IMG/VR virus record: IMGVR_UViG_3300037508_001848
Coordinates: 1-45,188 of that record
Length of the DNA: 45,188 nucleotides
Direction: 5' to 3' (one strand)
DNA from: a virus
Under the pieces are notes generated by a model. The model had not been told where the DNA came from. It did no database searches and saw only the letters and a list, made by a program, of their open reading frames with translations. The translations under genes and the position numbers were made by a program. This document shows positions 33,312-41,689 of the stretch, piece by piece (position 1 is the first letter of the stretch; the number at the start of each line of letters is the position of its first letter).

Positions 33312-34001
33312 TTATAGTAATTTATGTTTAGTTTTTACGTGGTTGATTTCGTCCCACATGTTTTTATTATACATACTTGAAATTTGGTGAGGATGCATTC
33401 TATTAGTTATTAAAATATTAGGTATAACTATTGGAAGTCCATATCTTTTGTAAAGTTGATAATACATTTCGCAGTCCATCAACATTACAAGGTCTTCATC
33501 GAAAAAACAGGGGTCGTTATTGATAAAAGACAAAACTGAAGGGGAACTTATTGTGTTAGTTCCCGTGGCAATATTTGAGTTCCAATAAGGAACCATAAAA
33601 TTCGAAAACGTTTTTCCATCATCATGAGTGTGATTACAACCATTTACAACCCACTTAGCTCCGTTTTCAAATTCTTTTATGATTGTTTCCAAAGCGGTTT
33701 CGTCGTAAAAAAAATCATCTTGAAAAATTATTTTGACTATGTCTCCTTTCGAATTTTTAATTGCATTATTTGTGTTCGCGGGACCGTTTCCAAGTTTTTC
33801 TTGATTTTTAAAATAATTTATTTCGAAATAATTTTTATATTCCGAACATAAAATTTCTATTTCTGAATTTTTACTGTGGTCTGAAACTACAACTTCAAAA
33901 TTTTTATAAGTTTGTTTTGAGATTTTATCTAAATTGTTTTTCAAAAATTCTATCCCTCTTCCAAACTGCTCCCACGTAGGTATACAAATCGAGACTTTCA
34001 T
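33312..34001 (-). CDS. GT2-family glycosyltransferase (229 aa)
   Basis: A single GT-A domain: VSICIPTWEQFGRGIEFLKN at the start, NFEVVVSDHSKNSE as the second strand, GDIVKIIFQDDFFYDE as the acidic metal-binding motif (about residue 90) and a late DCEMYYQLYKRYG region typical of the acceptor side. Cytoplasmic, with no membrane anchor. One base separates it from each neighbour. Confidence 0.85.
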   Translation of the reverse strand: MKVSICIPTWEQFGRGIEFLKNNLDKISKQTYKNFEVVVSDHSKNSEIEILCSEYKNYFEINYFKNQEKLGNGPANTNNAIKNSKGDIVKIIFQDDFFYDETALETIIKEFENGAKWVVNGCNHTHDDGKTFSNFMVPYWNSNIATGTNTISSPSVLSFINNDPCFFDEDLVMLMDCEMYYQLYKRYGLPIVIPNILITNRMHPHQISSMYNKNMWDEINHVKTKHKLL

Positions 34002-34002
34002 T

Positions 34003-34713
34003 TTATAATTTAGAATATGGTTTTTTGGCCCTGATTTTATTCACCGTTTGTGTAACATTTGCCATGTTCACCTTATGGTCATTAAGAGGGTTTGATTCGT
34101 TATAAATGTATAAAATGTCAGGTAAAAATCTATAATGTTCCTCTCCCGACATTTCTAACATTGGAAACATGAATGCTAAGTCTCCTGCCACATTCCAATA
34201 ATTTCCTTTCTCGTCTTTCAAATCTTCTAATTCAATTTTTTTCCAAAGCCAAGATTTCCATGTTCGTAAATGAGAAAGAGTGAAAACTTCCCGTCTCACA
34301 TTTGTAAATCTTGTTGGAGGGTTTGCAAAACCGGGTCTTCCGTCGTGATACTTGAAAGAGCCACTGGTCATCCAAACATTCGGGTCTTTGTAAACCTCGG
34401 AAATTTTTTCTAAAACTTTCGGGTTTGGAAGCCAATCATCCCCATCTATTTCTACGCAAATTTCTTCACCATCGAGAGCTCTGAACCGTATTACTTGGTC
34501 ATAGTTACCAGGTTGATAAAACTTACAGTGATTTTCTATTAGAATAAATCTATTGTCATCTTTAATTGCAGATTTAATTTTTTCAACTGTTTTATCAGTA
34601 GACATATCATCTGTTATATAACATTTGAAGTCCTTGAAACTCTGAGACATAATTGAAAAAATACATCTTTCAATAAATTTCTCGCAGTTGTATGTAGTCG
34701 TTAAAATAGTCAT
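34003..34713 (-). CDS. GT2-family glycosyltransferase with DGDDW motif (236 aa)
   Basis: Begins with TILTTTYNCEKFIERCIFSI, continues FKCYITDDMSTDKTVEKIKS, and carries the classic metal-binding EIDGDDWLP near residue 90. All are textbook GT2 features. It overlaps the bifunctional glycosyltransferase upstream by four bases. Donor and acceptor unknown. Confidence 0.9.
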   Translation of the reverse strand: MTILTTTYNCEKFIERCIFSIMSQSFKDFKCYITDDMSTDKTVEKIKSAIKDDNRFILIENHCKFYQPGNYDQVIRFRALDGEEICVEIDGDDWLPNPKVLEKISEVYKDPNVWMTSGSFKYHDGRPGFANPPTRFTNVRREVFTLSHLRTWKSWLWKKIELEDLKDEKGNYWNVAGDLAFMFPMLEMSGEEHYRFLPDILYIYNESNPLNDHKVNMANVTQTVNKIRAKKPYSKL

Positions 34714-36338
34714 GAAATAATTTTGAAATATTCCTCTTTGATTTTTTCAGCTACTTTTGAAGAATGATATTTTTCTAAATCTTGAGGTGGGTCAAATTTT
34801 TCTTTATCAAGAATGAAACCATTAGAGTTAACCTTGAAAATCCAACCTGGTTTTCTACACAACCATCCTTCAATTGTACTTCTTCCTAACTGTATACCTG
34901 CGGTCTCCTTACAATTCTTGATATACTTTTCAACGTTCCAAGTTGCTGGAAAATGTTTTACGTGTTTTTCGTTTAAGAGTAATGGTAAATAATTTGACTT
35001 ATCCTCTCCTACAATCCAAAGTTCTAAACCGTTTTTATCACAATATTCCGAAAGTTCCATGAGGGTATCTTTTCTCAAATAGTCTATTGTACCAACAAAT
35101 AAAACGTAGTTTCCTTCTTTGTTTCCATTTGAATTGAATTTCTCGTTGTCGATAGGGTTGTATATTATTTCAATGTTCTCTTCTTTAACTTCAAAGTTTT
35201 CAATCAAATGTGTTTTTATTTCCGGTCTGATTGCTATGAATTTTTTGATTGTGTCATCAAGATGAGGTTCTTCCAAACTTATTACTTCGGAGTGAATAGA
35301 ATAAATCTTAGGTATCTCAGGATAAAAACTACAAATCCGTTCAGCAACTGGTTTGTGTTGAATATGTATAATGTCAAAATCTACTTCTGAAACCCTATAC
35401 ATTACATTTTCTTTGGATGGTTCAAACCCCTTTTCAGTTTGAATTCCCCATTTACCATCCCCTAACTTAAAACCTGGTGCTTGTTCAAATGGTAGAACTC
35501 TAATCCCTAATTTTCTCGCCATATCAGTGAGAGGTCCACCAATTTGAGAAAGAATGGTTACGTTACAATTTAATTGTGTAAGACTTTTGGCTAATTCGTA
35601 TACATACAATTCTGACCCTGTGAATGTTTTGAACATGAGACAAGAAATCAAAACTTTTAATTTCTTATTTTTATCTATTGGAAGTTTGACAGGCAGATTT
35701 TCTGAAAACATTTTTTCGAACTTTTGTCTATTTTGTTCCCATTGTTCATTGGTTTGTCCGATAGATTTATGTGTAATTCTAATATTTGAAATAACACCAA
35801 CTTTCACACCTTCGAGAAAGTTTTCAAAAGAAAATGGAATGTCATAAAAATGAAATCCCTCAAAGTCTTCATTAAATTTTTTCTTAATTCTTTTTTTATG
35901 AATTGCAATAAAAAGTCCGTCAACAACAATAGAGGGTTCAATTCCATTACCGAAAGCTTCCGAATATTTCGATTCCCATTTTTTCCCTCCACTCTCATGA
36001 TTTACAATTCCAATCATTTTTTTTCTATCTTCCCACCACATACCTGATTTTGGCATGTAACTTGTTCCAGCAACACCTAAAATTCCGTAATCACTCTTTT
36101 CAAAGTGTTTGGTGATTTTGGGAAACCATGCGGAAGAATCAAAATATATGTCATCATGACAAAATACTACAATATCAGTTTCAGACTCGTCTAAAATTTC
36201 GTTATAAACCTGAGCTAATGACTTTTCACCATTGTTGATTTTTTCAATAATTTTTACCTTTTTAAATCCCGAACTTTTAATCAAATATTCGGTGAACTCT
36301 GGTTTGTTTGATTTTGTTGAATAACCTATTGTAATCAT
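34710..36338 (-). CDS. Two-domain glycosyltransferase (GT-A plus GT-B fusion)
   Basis: Residues 1-215 form a GT-A domain like the StrF-related glycosyltransferase group, with TDIVVFCHDDIYFDSSAWFP (54-73) as metal site and VVDGLFIAIHK further on. From about residue 222 a GT-B enzyme follows: KVLISCLMFKTFTGSELYVY, IIYNPIDNEKFN, NYVLFVGTIDYLRKDTLMEL and a C-terminal donor region ending GRSTIEGWLCRKPGW. Its 542 aa equals two full enzymes. It could add two successive sugars. The start overlaps the upstream 56-aa gene. Confidence 0.85.
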   Translation of the reverse strand: MITIGYSTKSNKPEFTEYLIKSSGFKKVKIIEKINNGEKSLAQVYNEILDESETDIVVFCHDDIYFDSSAWFPKITKHFEKSDYGILGVAGTSYMPKSGMWWEDRKKMIGIVNHESGGKKWESKYSEAFGNGIEPSIVVDGLFIAIHKKRIKKKFNEDFEGFHFYDIPFSFENFLEGVKVGVISNIRITHKSIGQTNEQWEQNRQKFEKMFSENLPVKLPIDKNKKLKVLISCLMFKTFTGSELYVYELAKSLTQLNCNVTILSQIGGPLTDMARKLGIRVLPFEQAPGFKLGDGKWGIQTEKGFEPSKENVMYRVSEVDFDIIHIQHKPVAERICSFYPEIPKIYSIHSEVISLEEPHLDDTIKKFIAIRPEIKTHLIENFEVKEENIEIIYNPIDNEKFNSNGNKEGNYVLFVGTIDYLRKDTLMELSEYCDKNGLELWIVGEDKSNYLPLLLNEKHVKHFPATWNVEKYIKNCKETAGIQLGRSTIEGWLCRKPGWIFKVNSNGFILDKEKFDPPQDLEKYHSSKVAEKIKEEYFKIIS

Positions 36339-36505
36339 TTCAAAATTTTATTTTTGGATTCTTTGATAATTTCGTGGGCTGTTTTGTCGGGTTCTTTTCT
36401 TGCTCGAGAAATACAATCCAACATAAACTCGGCTAATTGATTTTTCTTTTCTAATTTCTTAATAAGGTCTATTAAGGTGTCAAGATTTTCATAATATTTT
36501 CCCAT
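36335..36505 (-). CDS. Small helical protein, 56 aa
   Basis: A frame between dut and the two-domain glycosyltransferase that is easily missed because of its length. It reads MGKYYENLDTLIDLIKKLEK, then NQLAEFMLDCISRARKEPDK and ends SKNKILK; the TGA overlaps the ATG of the next gene. It fills what would otherwise be the only 180-base hole in this operon. It looks like a single amphipathic helical bundle. Function unknown. Confidence 0.65.
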   Translation of the reverse strand: MGKYYENLDTLIDLIKKLEKKNQLAEFMLDCISRARKEPDKTAHEIIKESKNKILK

Positions 36506-36522
36506 CGTGTTAGGTTTAAAAA

Positions 36523-37116
36523 TTAAATACCTGTACTACCGAAACCTTTATCACCCCTATCTGAATCACCTAAACTATCTACCTCATCAAATTTCACAAA
36601 TTTACCACAAACAACGGGACACAACACAGCTTGAGCAACTTTCATTCCTTTTTCGATTGTTATAGAACTATTATTTGTGTTGAACACGGGAACTTTGATT
36701 TCTCCCAAATAACCTCGGTCAACTGTACCAGGGGTATTCAAAACAGTCAAACCCATGTTGATTGCAAGACCGCTCTTAGGTCTTACCTGTATTTCATAAC
36801 CTTCAGGAATATCAAATGACAATCCTGTCGGTACTAAAGCTCTACCAAATGGACCTAAAACAATTTTTTCTGTAGAATATAAATCAAAACCAGAGTCTAA
36901 TTCATATACGTAAGATGGTGATTTAACATCTTCTGACAATCTCTTGAATTTGATGACTTTTGTATTTTGTTCTCTCATAAATTCCTGTTCCAAATCTTCA
37001 AAAGAAATGTTGATAAGGTTAGAAAGTTCATCGTCATCACCTGTATCTGTTTTTTTGATTTCCTCTTGTAATTTTTCAAAGAGGCCTTTTAATTCATCAT
37101 CGTAACTTGTTTCCAT
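36523..37116 (-). CDS. dut: dUTPase with acidic N-terminal extension
   Basis: Trimeric dUTP pyrophosphatase, which keeps uracil out of DNA and supplies dUMP. All five motifs are present: DSGFD (74-78), RPKSGLA (112-118), NTPGTVDRGYLGE (127-139), KGMKVAQAVLCPV (157-168) and RGDKGFGSTG (187-196). The family core needs about 145 residues; the first 52 residues here (ETSYDDELKGLFEKLQEEIK and an acidic stretch) are an extension of unknown role. One base separates it from the exonuclease gene. Confidence 0.94.
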   Translation of the reverse strand: METSYDDELKGLFEKLQEEIKKTDTGDDDELSNLINISFEDLEQEFMREQNTKVIKFKRLSEDVKSPSYVYELDSGFDLYSTEKIVLGPFGRALVPTGLSFDIPEGYEIQVRPKSGLAINMGLTVLNTPGTVDRGYLGEIKVPVFNTNNSSITIEKGMKVAQAVLCPVVCGKFVKFDEVDSLGDSDRGDKGFGSTGI

Positions 37117-37117
37117 A

Positions 37118-37819
37118 TTATTTTAAATTTGTGATTTTTTTTACAACATCAATTAGACAACGTACATCTGCTTCACAATAATCAGAAATTCCTTTGTAAT
37201 CTTTTTTATTCCAAAATGCATCGTGAACCTTGTTCCCTGTGACTTCCATTGTTTTTGGAGATGGTACATTAAGACAAACACTCATAAGTTCTAATGACGC
37301 TATTGATGTATAGTTATTGAATTGCCAAAATTCCTTGGTATCAAAGGCTTTGATTTCCCAAGGTTTTGTATCATGACCTGGTAAAATCTTAGGAGGTTTT
37401 AACCCATTCATTATCATCCTTTTTGCAAGAACGGGAATGTCAAATCCTTTGACATTGTGTCCACATAAGAAAAAACCTAATTCTCCTACTTTTTCCAAAA
37501 GTTTTTGAACATCAAACAAAAGTTTTTTTTCTTCAACATCGTTGAATGACTGAACTTTGGTGATATTAGAATCTGTTACAAACGCAACACTCACACAGAC
37601 AACTCTATTGAATTCAGGAACTAATGCTGACCTATTAACAAACATTTCTGAGATTGGTTTGTCTGCATCTTCAGGAAATCTTTTTTGAAACCAATCTAAA
37701 TAATTTTGAAACTGAAATGAGAGTGCAGGTCTGTTTTTTACCAAGTCATCCCACGTCGGCTCGATTCCGACGGTTTCAATATCTAAGAATAAAAGTTTAT
37801 TGAAAGGTATGTTTATCAT
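37118..37819 (-). CDS. DEDD-family 3'-5' exonuclease (PolB-exo-like)
   Basis: RNase H-fold exonuclease with the four acidic positions visible: LFLDIETVG (Asp13, Glu15), CGHNVKGFDIPVLAKRM (Asp127), an Asp at KAFDTKEF (160) and ISDYCEADVRCLID (Tyr214, Asp218). This layout resembles the free-standing polymerase-B-type exonuclease family. The length of 233 aa is right for a stand-alone enzyme. It probably acts in replication repair or nucleotide recycling. It overlaps the glycosyltransferase gene by four bases. Confidence 0.87.
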   Translation of the reverse strand: MINIPFNKLLFLDIETVGIEPTWDDLVKNRPALSFQFQNYLDWFQKRFPEDADKPISEMFVNRSALVPEFNRVVCVSVAFVTDSNITKVQSFNDVEEKKLLFDVQKLLEKVGELGFFLCGHNVKGFDIPVLAKRMIMNGLKPPKILPGHDTKPWEIKAFDTKEFWQFNNYTSIASLELMSVCLNVPSPKTMEVTGNKVHDAFWNKKDYKGISDYCEADVRCLIDVVKKITNLK

Positions 37820-39027
37820 ACAATTGATTTGTAGAACTCAGCTCTTGATTTGGTTACAATAGATAAATCATATTTGTCTTTTACAGTCTCATACAATCTT
37901 TCACCCATATCTTTAACCATGTTGGGGTTTTTCAATAATTTTTCAATGTATTTGGCCCAATCCGAATGATTTCTATTCTCATCAACAAGAAGAGCGTTTC
38001 CATCAACAAAGTTACCGTTTTGTAGTGAATGTTTCAAATCAATTGTGTAAGGACCGATATTTGAAGCAATAAGTGCTTTTTTATAGAAACCAGCTTCAAT
38101 TACTTTAAGTTGAGATTTTACTCTATTGAACATTGTGTTTTTAATCGGTGCTAAAGAAACATCAAATTTAGAGTAGTTCTTTGCATACGATGTTACTGGT
38201 TTGGTCCAAACTCTGAGATATGCTTCATTCATTGCATTGGAGTAATCTTCTTTACCATATTGTAGTAAATGTTTTTTGTATTCCTCGGATACGGTAGAAT
38301 ATTTTTGTGTAAAAATTTCTTCGTATCTGGCCCATACGGTTTCGTGAGGTAAAATGTCTCTTTTTTTGTGTTCTCCATTTGCTGAATTTATTTCAGTAAC
38401 ACTACCTCTAGTATCAAATCCACACAAAACAAATTGTAATTCATCTTTATACCTTTCAAGTTTACTGAATGATTGGTCTAAAAGTTGTATGTCATGAAGA
38501 TGTGATGAACCACCGAGCCAACCAACTCTCAAACGGTCTGAGGGTAAAGTTGGTTCTTTGAATTGGGTTTCGTTTGGATTGATTGCGTTTGGAAAAATAA
38601 CGATGTTGGGGTTCAATTTTTTTATTTCGTCTGCAAAGATTGTAGTTGTAGTACTAACATATTTGGCTACCCTCAAATTAGTAACAATCTTTTCATTGAT
38701 TTTATTGAATTTGATTACATCATGAATAGGATGCTCTTTACCTGGCATCCAATAATCATCAATGTCACAGACGGTTGCAATACCCATTTTATTTAGTTCT
38801 TGTATTACTTCTGCTGCTTTGTCAAAATCAGGACCTATACTTCTGTGAAGTGCAACTATTTGATATTTTTTGAAGAAATCTAAGTTATTGAGAGGAACTT
38901 CAAATGAAATATCTACGTGAAAATCTTCAGGATATAAATTTTGTAAAAAAATGTGGGGGTCTACTGACCTGAATTTACCTACTCCGGTTCTGTCGGATGG
39001 AATTACTAATACGTTAATTTTGGACAT
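37816..39027 (-). CDS. GT-B glycosyltransferase (family 4-like), 403 aa
   Basis: First gene of the long glycan and nucleotide operon. It shows a first Rossmann half (INVLVIPSDRTGVGKFRSVD; TVCDIDDYWMPGKEHP), the linker NAINPNETQF, a second half with LRVGWLGGSSHLHDIQLLDQ, the donor region QLKVIEAGFYKKALIASNIG and a C-terminal helix. These are typical of phage and bacterial GT4-like enzymes. A 54-base gap lies upstream, which is the best place for the operon's promoter, although no TATTTAT element is seen there. Confidence 0.78.
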   Translation of the reverse strand: MSKINVLVIPSDRTGVGKFRSVDPHIFLQNLYPEDFHVDISFEVPLNNLDFFKKYQIVALHRSIGPDFDKAAEVIQELNKMGIATVCDIDDYWMPGKEHPIHDVIKFNKINEKIVTNLRVAKYVSTTTTIFADEIKKLNPNIVIFPNAINPNETQFKEPTLPSDRLRVGWLGGSSHLHDIQLLDQSFSKLERYKDELQFVLCGFDTRGSVTEINSANGEHKKRDILPHETVWARYEEIFTQKYSTVSEEYKKHLLQYGKEDYSNAMNEAYLRVWTKPVTSYAKNYSKFDVSLAPIKNTMFNRVKSQLKVIEAGFYKKALIASNIGPYTIDLKHSLQNGNFVDGNALLVDENRNHSDWAKYIEKLLKNPNMVKDMGERLYETVKDKYDLSIVTKSRAEFYKSIV

Positions 39028-39081
39028 GATTTTTTATTATGTCCTGAAAATATAACAATTTTCACCGAATAAAGAAAGATG

Positions 39082-39666
39082 TTAAGAAATCTTTTTGACC
39101 TTTGTAATTTTACCTTCGAAAATATGTTTCCCAACTTTGAATGAAAAAATCTCGTTTGTCTTTTCTGTTGACTCGGCAATCAAACCTTGCTCTTTCAATG
39201 TTTCCCTAACGGCTTCTTTAATCATCTTTTTTAAATCAGATGGTTCATTAGAAATTTTTGGTGATTGAATTGTTTTAGGTTTAGCACTCTCGGGGGTATA
39301 GTTATTAGATTGCTCTTTCATTAATCTAGATGCCTTTTCGATAAGCTCATCTGATAGTCCTACTGATTGTTGTTGAGGCTTTTCAATGGGATGTTCAATC
39401 ATTAATTTTTTGATTTCATCAGGTAATCTAGAATTTTTGATTGCGTCTATTGTTGGTGGACCAGATGGGGCTTGTCTTTGAACAGAAACATTTTGAGGAG
39501 GTTGTTGCATGAACTCAGAAGGAATATTATATTTCGCTTGAGGAACATTAAATGTCTCCAAAGGAGCTGATTCATTCATAGAAGGTTTTGCGTTACCTCT
39601 ACCCATCTCATTGTGTTTATCCATTATTTGTTTCGAAATCATCAATTTTTGCATCAACTGGTCCAT
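39082..39666 (-). CDS. Hypothetical protein with helix ending TLKE (194 aa)
   Basis: Low-complexity and rich in Gln, Pro, Ser and Met (QQPPQNVSVQRQAPSGPP), so probably flexible. Residues 144-160 form an amphipathic helix DLKKMIKEAVRETLKEQ like those in two other small proteins of this phage, then a small beta module ends the protein (FSFKVGKHIFEGKITKV). A prohead-protease cut after LKE would free that end. Starts 3 bases after the WYL-like gene. Function unknown; possibly a head or neck protein. Confidence 0.72.
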   Translation of the reverse strand: MDQLMQKLMISKQIMDKHNEMGRGNAKPSMNESAPLETFNVPQAKYNIPSEFMQQPPQNVSVQRQAPSGPPTIDAIKNSRLPDEIKKLMIEHPIEKPQQQSVGLSDELIEKASRLMKEQSNNYTPESAKPKTIQSPKISNEPSDLKKMIKEAVRETLKEQGLIAESTEKTNEIFSFKVGKHIFEGKITKVKKIS

Positions 39667-39669
39667 AAA

Positions 39670-40053
39670 TTAAAATTTTGCAATATAAATTATACGGGAA
39701 GCTCTTTTATCCCCTTGTGGGTTGAAACCAGGTCTCATCTGAGTAAAATTTTCTCCTGTTGGATTGAAAGATAAAATTTTATCTAATCTAAACAATCTCC
39801 AACCAGGAAGAACACCATCTCCGACAGCCACCTTATGTGAAGCACCTTCTCTATCCCAAGCACACAAATTTGTATTTTGACTTCTTTTATCTACAAACAA
39901 GCAGACTGGTTCGATAGTTCTGAGTCCTCTACCACCTGGTTCATCCCCATCATAATAGATAGAAACAACTTTTTTTCGGTCAATAGCATCTCCAATACTT
40001 TGTATCGAAGCTATTTCCGTAATTAAAGTTTTTAATATCTTGTTTAGTCTCAT
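39670..40053 (-). CDS. WYL-domain-like protein (127 aa)
   Basis: After an N-terminal helix (RLNKILKTLITEIASIQ) comes a strand-rich core that resembles a WYL domain: RKKVVSIYYDGDEP, LRTIEPVCLFVDK, NTNLCAWDREG and GWRLFRLDKILSF. WYL domains bind ligands or nucleic acids in many defence regulators. Here there is no DNA-binding HTH, so it may be a stand-alone sensor or a structural protein that uses the fold. The match is from the strand pattern only. Confidence 0.65.
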   Translation of the reverse strand: MRLNKILKTLITEIASIQSIGDAIDRKKVVSIYYDGDEPGGRGLRTIEPVCLFVDKRSQNTNLCAWDREGASHKVAVGDGVLPGWRLFRLDKILSFNPTGENFTQMRPGFNPQGDKRASRIIYIAKF

Positions 40054-40349
40054 GTTGTGAAGTTAGGGTATGGATTAGACGAGTTGTATTTGTTGATTTT
40101 AATTTCATTTTTTCTTTCTACAACGTCGGTAATTGTTCCAGCATTAACATTATAAACATCAAGGTAGGAACCGGTTCCTCTTCCCATTGAGTCACCATCA
40201 GCAACTGCATCACGGTTTACAGATGAGTATTGGTTTCCAACACCATTGTAGTCATTTTTTGGAATTAATTTAGCTCTCTCAGCATCTGCAACTGCTGTCA
40301 GTGTGTTTTTTTCGGTTTGACTCAAATCGAGTGTGATTTGTTCTGACAT
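40050..40349 (-). CDS. Hypothetical protein, 99 aa
   Basis: Rich in Asn, Asp and Thr (MSEQITLDLSQTEKNTLTAV; KNDYNGVGNQYSSVNRDAVA), no motif recognised. It overlaps the WYL-like gene by four bases and starts 4 bases after the 155-aa gene, so it is part of one unit. It may be a small neck, tail or head-completion piece; unknown. Confidence 0.72.
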   Translation of the reverse strand: MSEQITLDLSQTEKNTLTAVADAERAKLIPKNDYNGVGNQYSSVNRDAVADGDSMGRGTGSYLDVYNVNAGTITDVVERKNEIKINKYNSSNPYPNFTT

Positions 40350-40353
40350 AGAT

Positions 40354-40821
40354 TTAAAGTTTAGATATTATTTCGTTTATTCTTCTAAGGCTCTCTGTTA
40401 CAGCTGTGTCATATTTTTCGACAGTAGACTTGTGTTTTTGTGAAGGTCTTACATTTGTAAAATCTTTTTTCTCGTGAGGTTTAATGAATTGGTTTTGCAT
40501 ACCCGTGTTCATTTTATTTGTTTTGGTCATATTCAACCCTTCTCTCATTTTTCTAAGCTGGTCATTTACCCAATTTTTCATCATCACTCCACCATTCAAA
40601 ATAAAAGCTGCGTCTTTATGGTTTCCTTTAAAATTGTCAAAAAAGTTTTTTATTCTTTTCAGCTGTTTGTAGGTAATATAATTTTTATTTTGCAGTTCCT
40701 TATTTCTTTTGAAACCTTCTGAATTTTCATCTGCATTTTTTACCATCGCAGATGATTTTTTCATATGTTCTTGTTTATCCTTGGGGAATTCAACAAACTT
40801 ATCGTAAAGTGATTTATTCAC
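40354..40821 (-). CDS. Hypothetical basic helical protein (155 aa)
   Basis: A Lys-rich helical protein (DKFVEFPKDKQEHMKKSSAM; RIKNFFDNFKGNHKDAAFIL) with an Asn/Met-rich middle and a final helix (TESLRRINEIISKL). No family is recognised. Its start overlaps the upstream 274-aa gene by eight bases. A DNA-associated or virion role would suit its charge, but that is a guess. Confidence 0.74.
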   Translation of the reverse strand: MNKSLYDKFVEFPKDKQEHMKKSSAMVKNADENSEGFKRNKELQNKNYITYKQLKRIKNFFDNFKGNHKDAAFILNGGVMMKNWVNDQLRKMREGLNMTKTNKMNTGMQNQFIKPHEKKDFTNVRPSQKHKSTVEKYDTAVTESLRRINEIISKL

Positions 40822-41638
40822 GGTTAATAATTTTGATTAAATCTTTTTTTGACATTCCTTGTTTTTCCATTTGTTTTAGCAATGTTGACAAGTTCTTTTT
40901 TATGATATTTGGAACTTCTTTCTCTTTTTCTTTTTCCTTTTCTAAAACATCAGATTTGTTAGAATTTTTTTGTTTCATCAGAATATCTTCTAGCATTTTT
41001 ATTGCTTTTTGTCTTTGAATTTCAGATAGAGTTGCTCTTGTGATAAAATCTGAGTCATCATAATACTCTGATTTTTCATCCTTTTTTCCTGAAGGGTCTT
41101 TACCTTGTTCCTCTGTTCTTTCCCATGCATCCATTTCATCCATATCGAGCTCGTCTTTAAAATATTTAAAAGTTTCTTTACCGTCTAATTCCTTTGTCTC
41201 TTCATATCCGAATGCACCTGACATATCTTCTTCTTTAACTTCTTCTACTGACTCACCATAGTAAGTTCTATAACCACGAGCAATTGGGTCATTAGTGATT
41301 CTAGCGGCGGCCACAGTTTGGTCCATTGTTTTTTCAGGATGAAGTCTTGGGTCAAGAATTGGTATTTTTGAATTAGACATAGAACCATCTGAGTTTACAA
41401 GTTCTTCAATTTCTCCTCCTACTTCCTTTGTAGTCTTTTTCTTTTTTTTCTTAACCAAAGAGTTAATATATTTTTTTACATCCTCAACTTTGTCTGCAGG
41501 GACTTTAACCATCACATCTTTTTTTCTCGCTTCGGTCAGAGTGTTCTCTGATGAGAAATAAAGATGGAATTCTTTGGCTTTTTCTCTTATCAAAAAATAA
41601 TAAGGACTGGAATAAAATTCTTTGTCTATCTCAATCAT
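40814..41638 (-). CDS. Acidic/basic hypothetical protein, first gene of minus-strand unit (274 aa)
   Basis: The beginning looks folded ([20 protein letters not shown]), followed by a Lys patch ([11 protein letters not shown]), an acidic middle ([20 protein letters not shown]) and a helical Lys/Glu end. It is the first gene of the minus-strand block. TATTTAT (coding strand; ATAAATA at 41654-41660) lies 15 bases before the ATG. The alternation of acidic and basic stretches is like the head-core proteins at the left end, but no family is recognised. Confidence 0.75.
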   Translation of the reverse strand: MIEIDKEFYSSPYYFLIREKAKEFHLYFSSENTLTEARKKDVMVKVPADKVEDVKKYINSLVKKKKKKTTKEVGGEIEELVNSDGSMSNSKIPILDPRLHPEKTMDQTVAAARITNDPIARGYRTYYGESVEEVKEEDMSGAFGYEETKELDGKETFKYFKDELDMDEMDAWERTEEQGKDPSGKKDEKSEYYDDSDFITRATLSEIQRQKAIKMLEDILMKQKNSNKSDVLEKEKEKEKEVPNIIKKNLSTLLKQMEKQGMSKKDLIKIINRE

Positions 41639-41689
41639 ACAAATTCTTTATACATAAATACTATCTCACAAAGTATTTATCATAAGTTT
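41639..41689. promoter_or_regulatory. Divergent promoter region with two TATTTAT elements
   Basis: In the 51 bases between two divergently transcribed genes, TATTTAT occurs once on each strand reading toward its own gene: ATAAATA at 41654-41660 for the minus gene and TATTTAT at 41674-41680 for the plus gene. This is the best candidate for a two-way late promoter in the window; function is inferred from placement. Confidence 0.55.

Noticed and set aside
22693-39027. Bacterial genomic fragment or island carried by mistake
   Set aside because: The sugar genes share strand, spacing style and base composition with phage genes, and are interleaved with dut, phoH, exonuclease and the late sigma gene.
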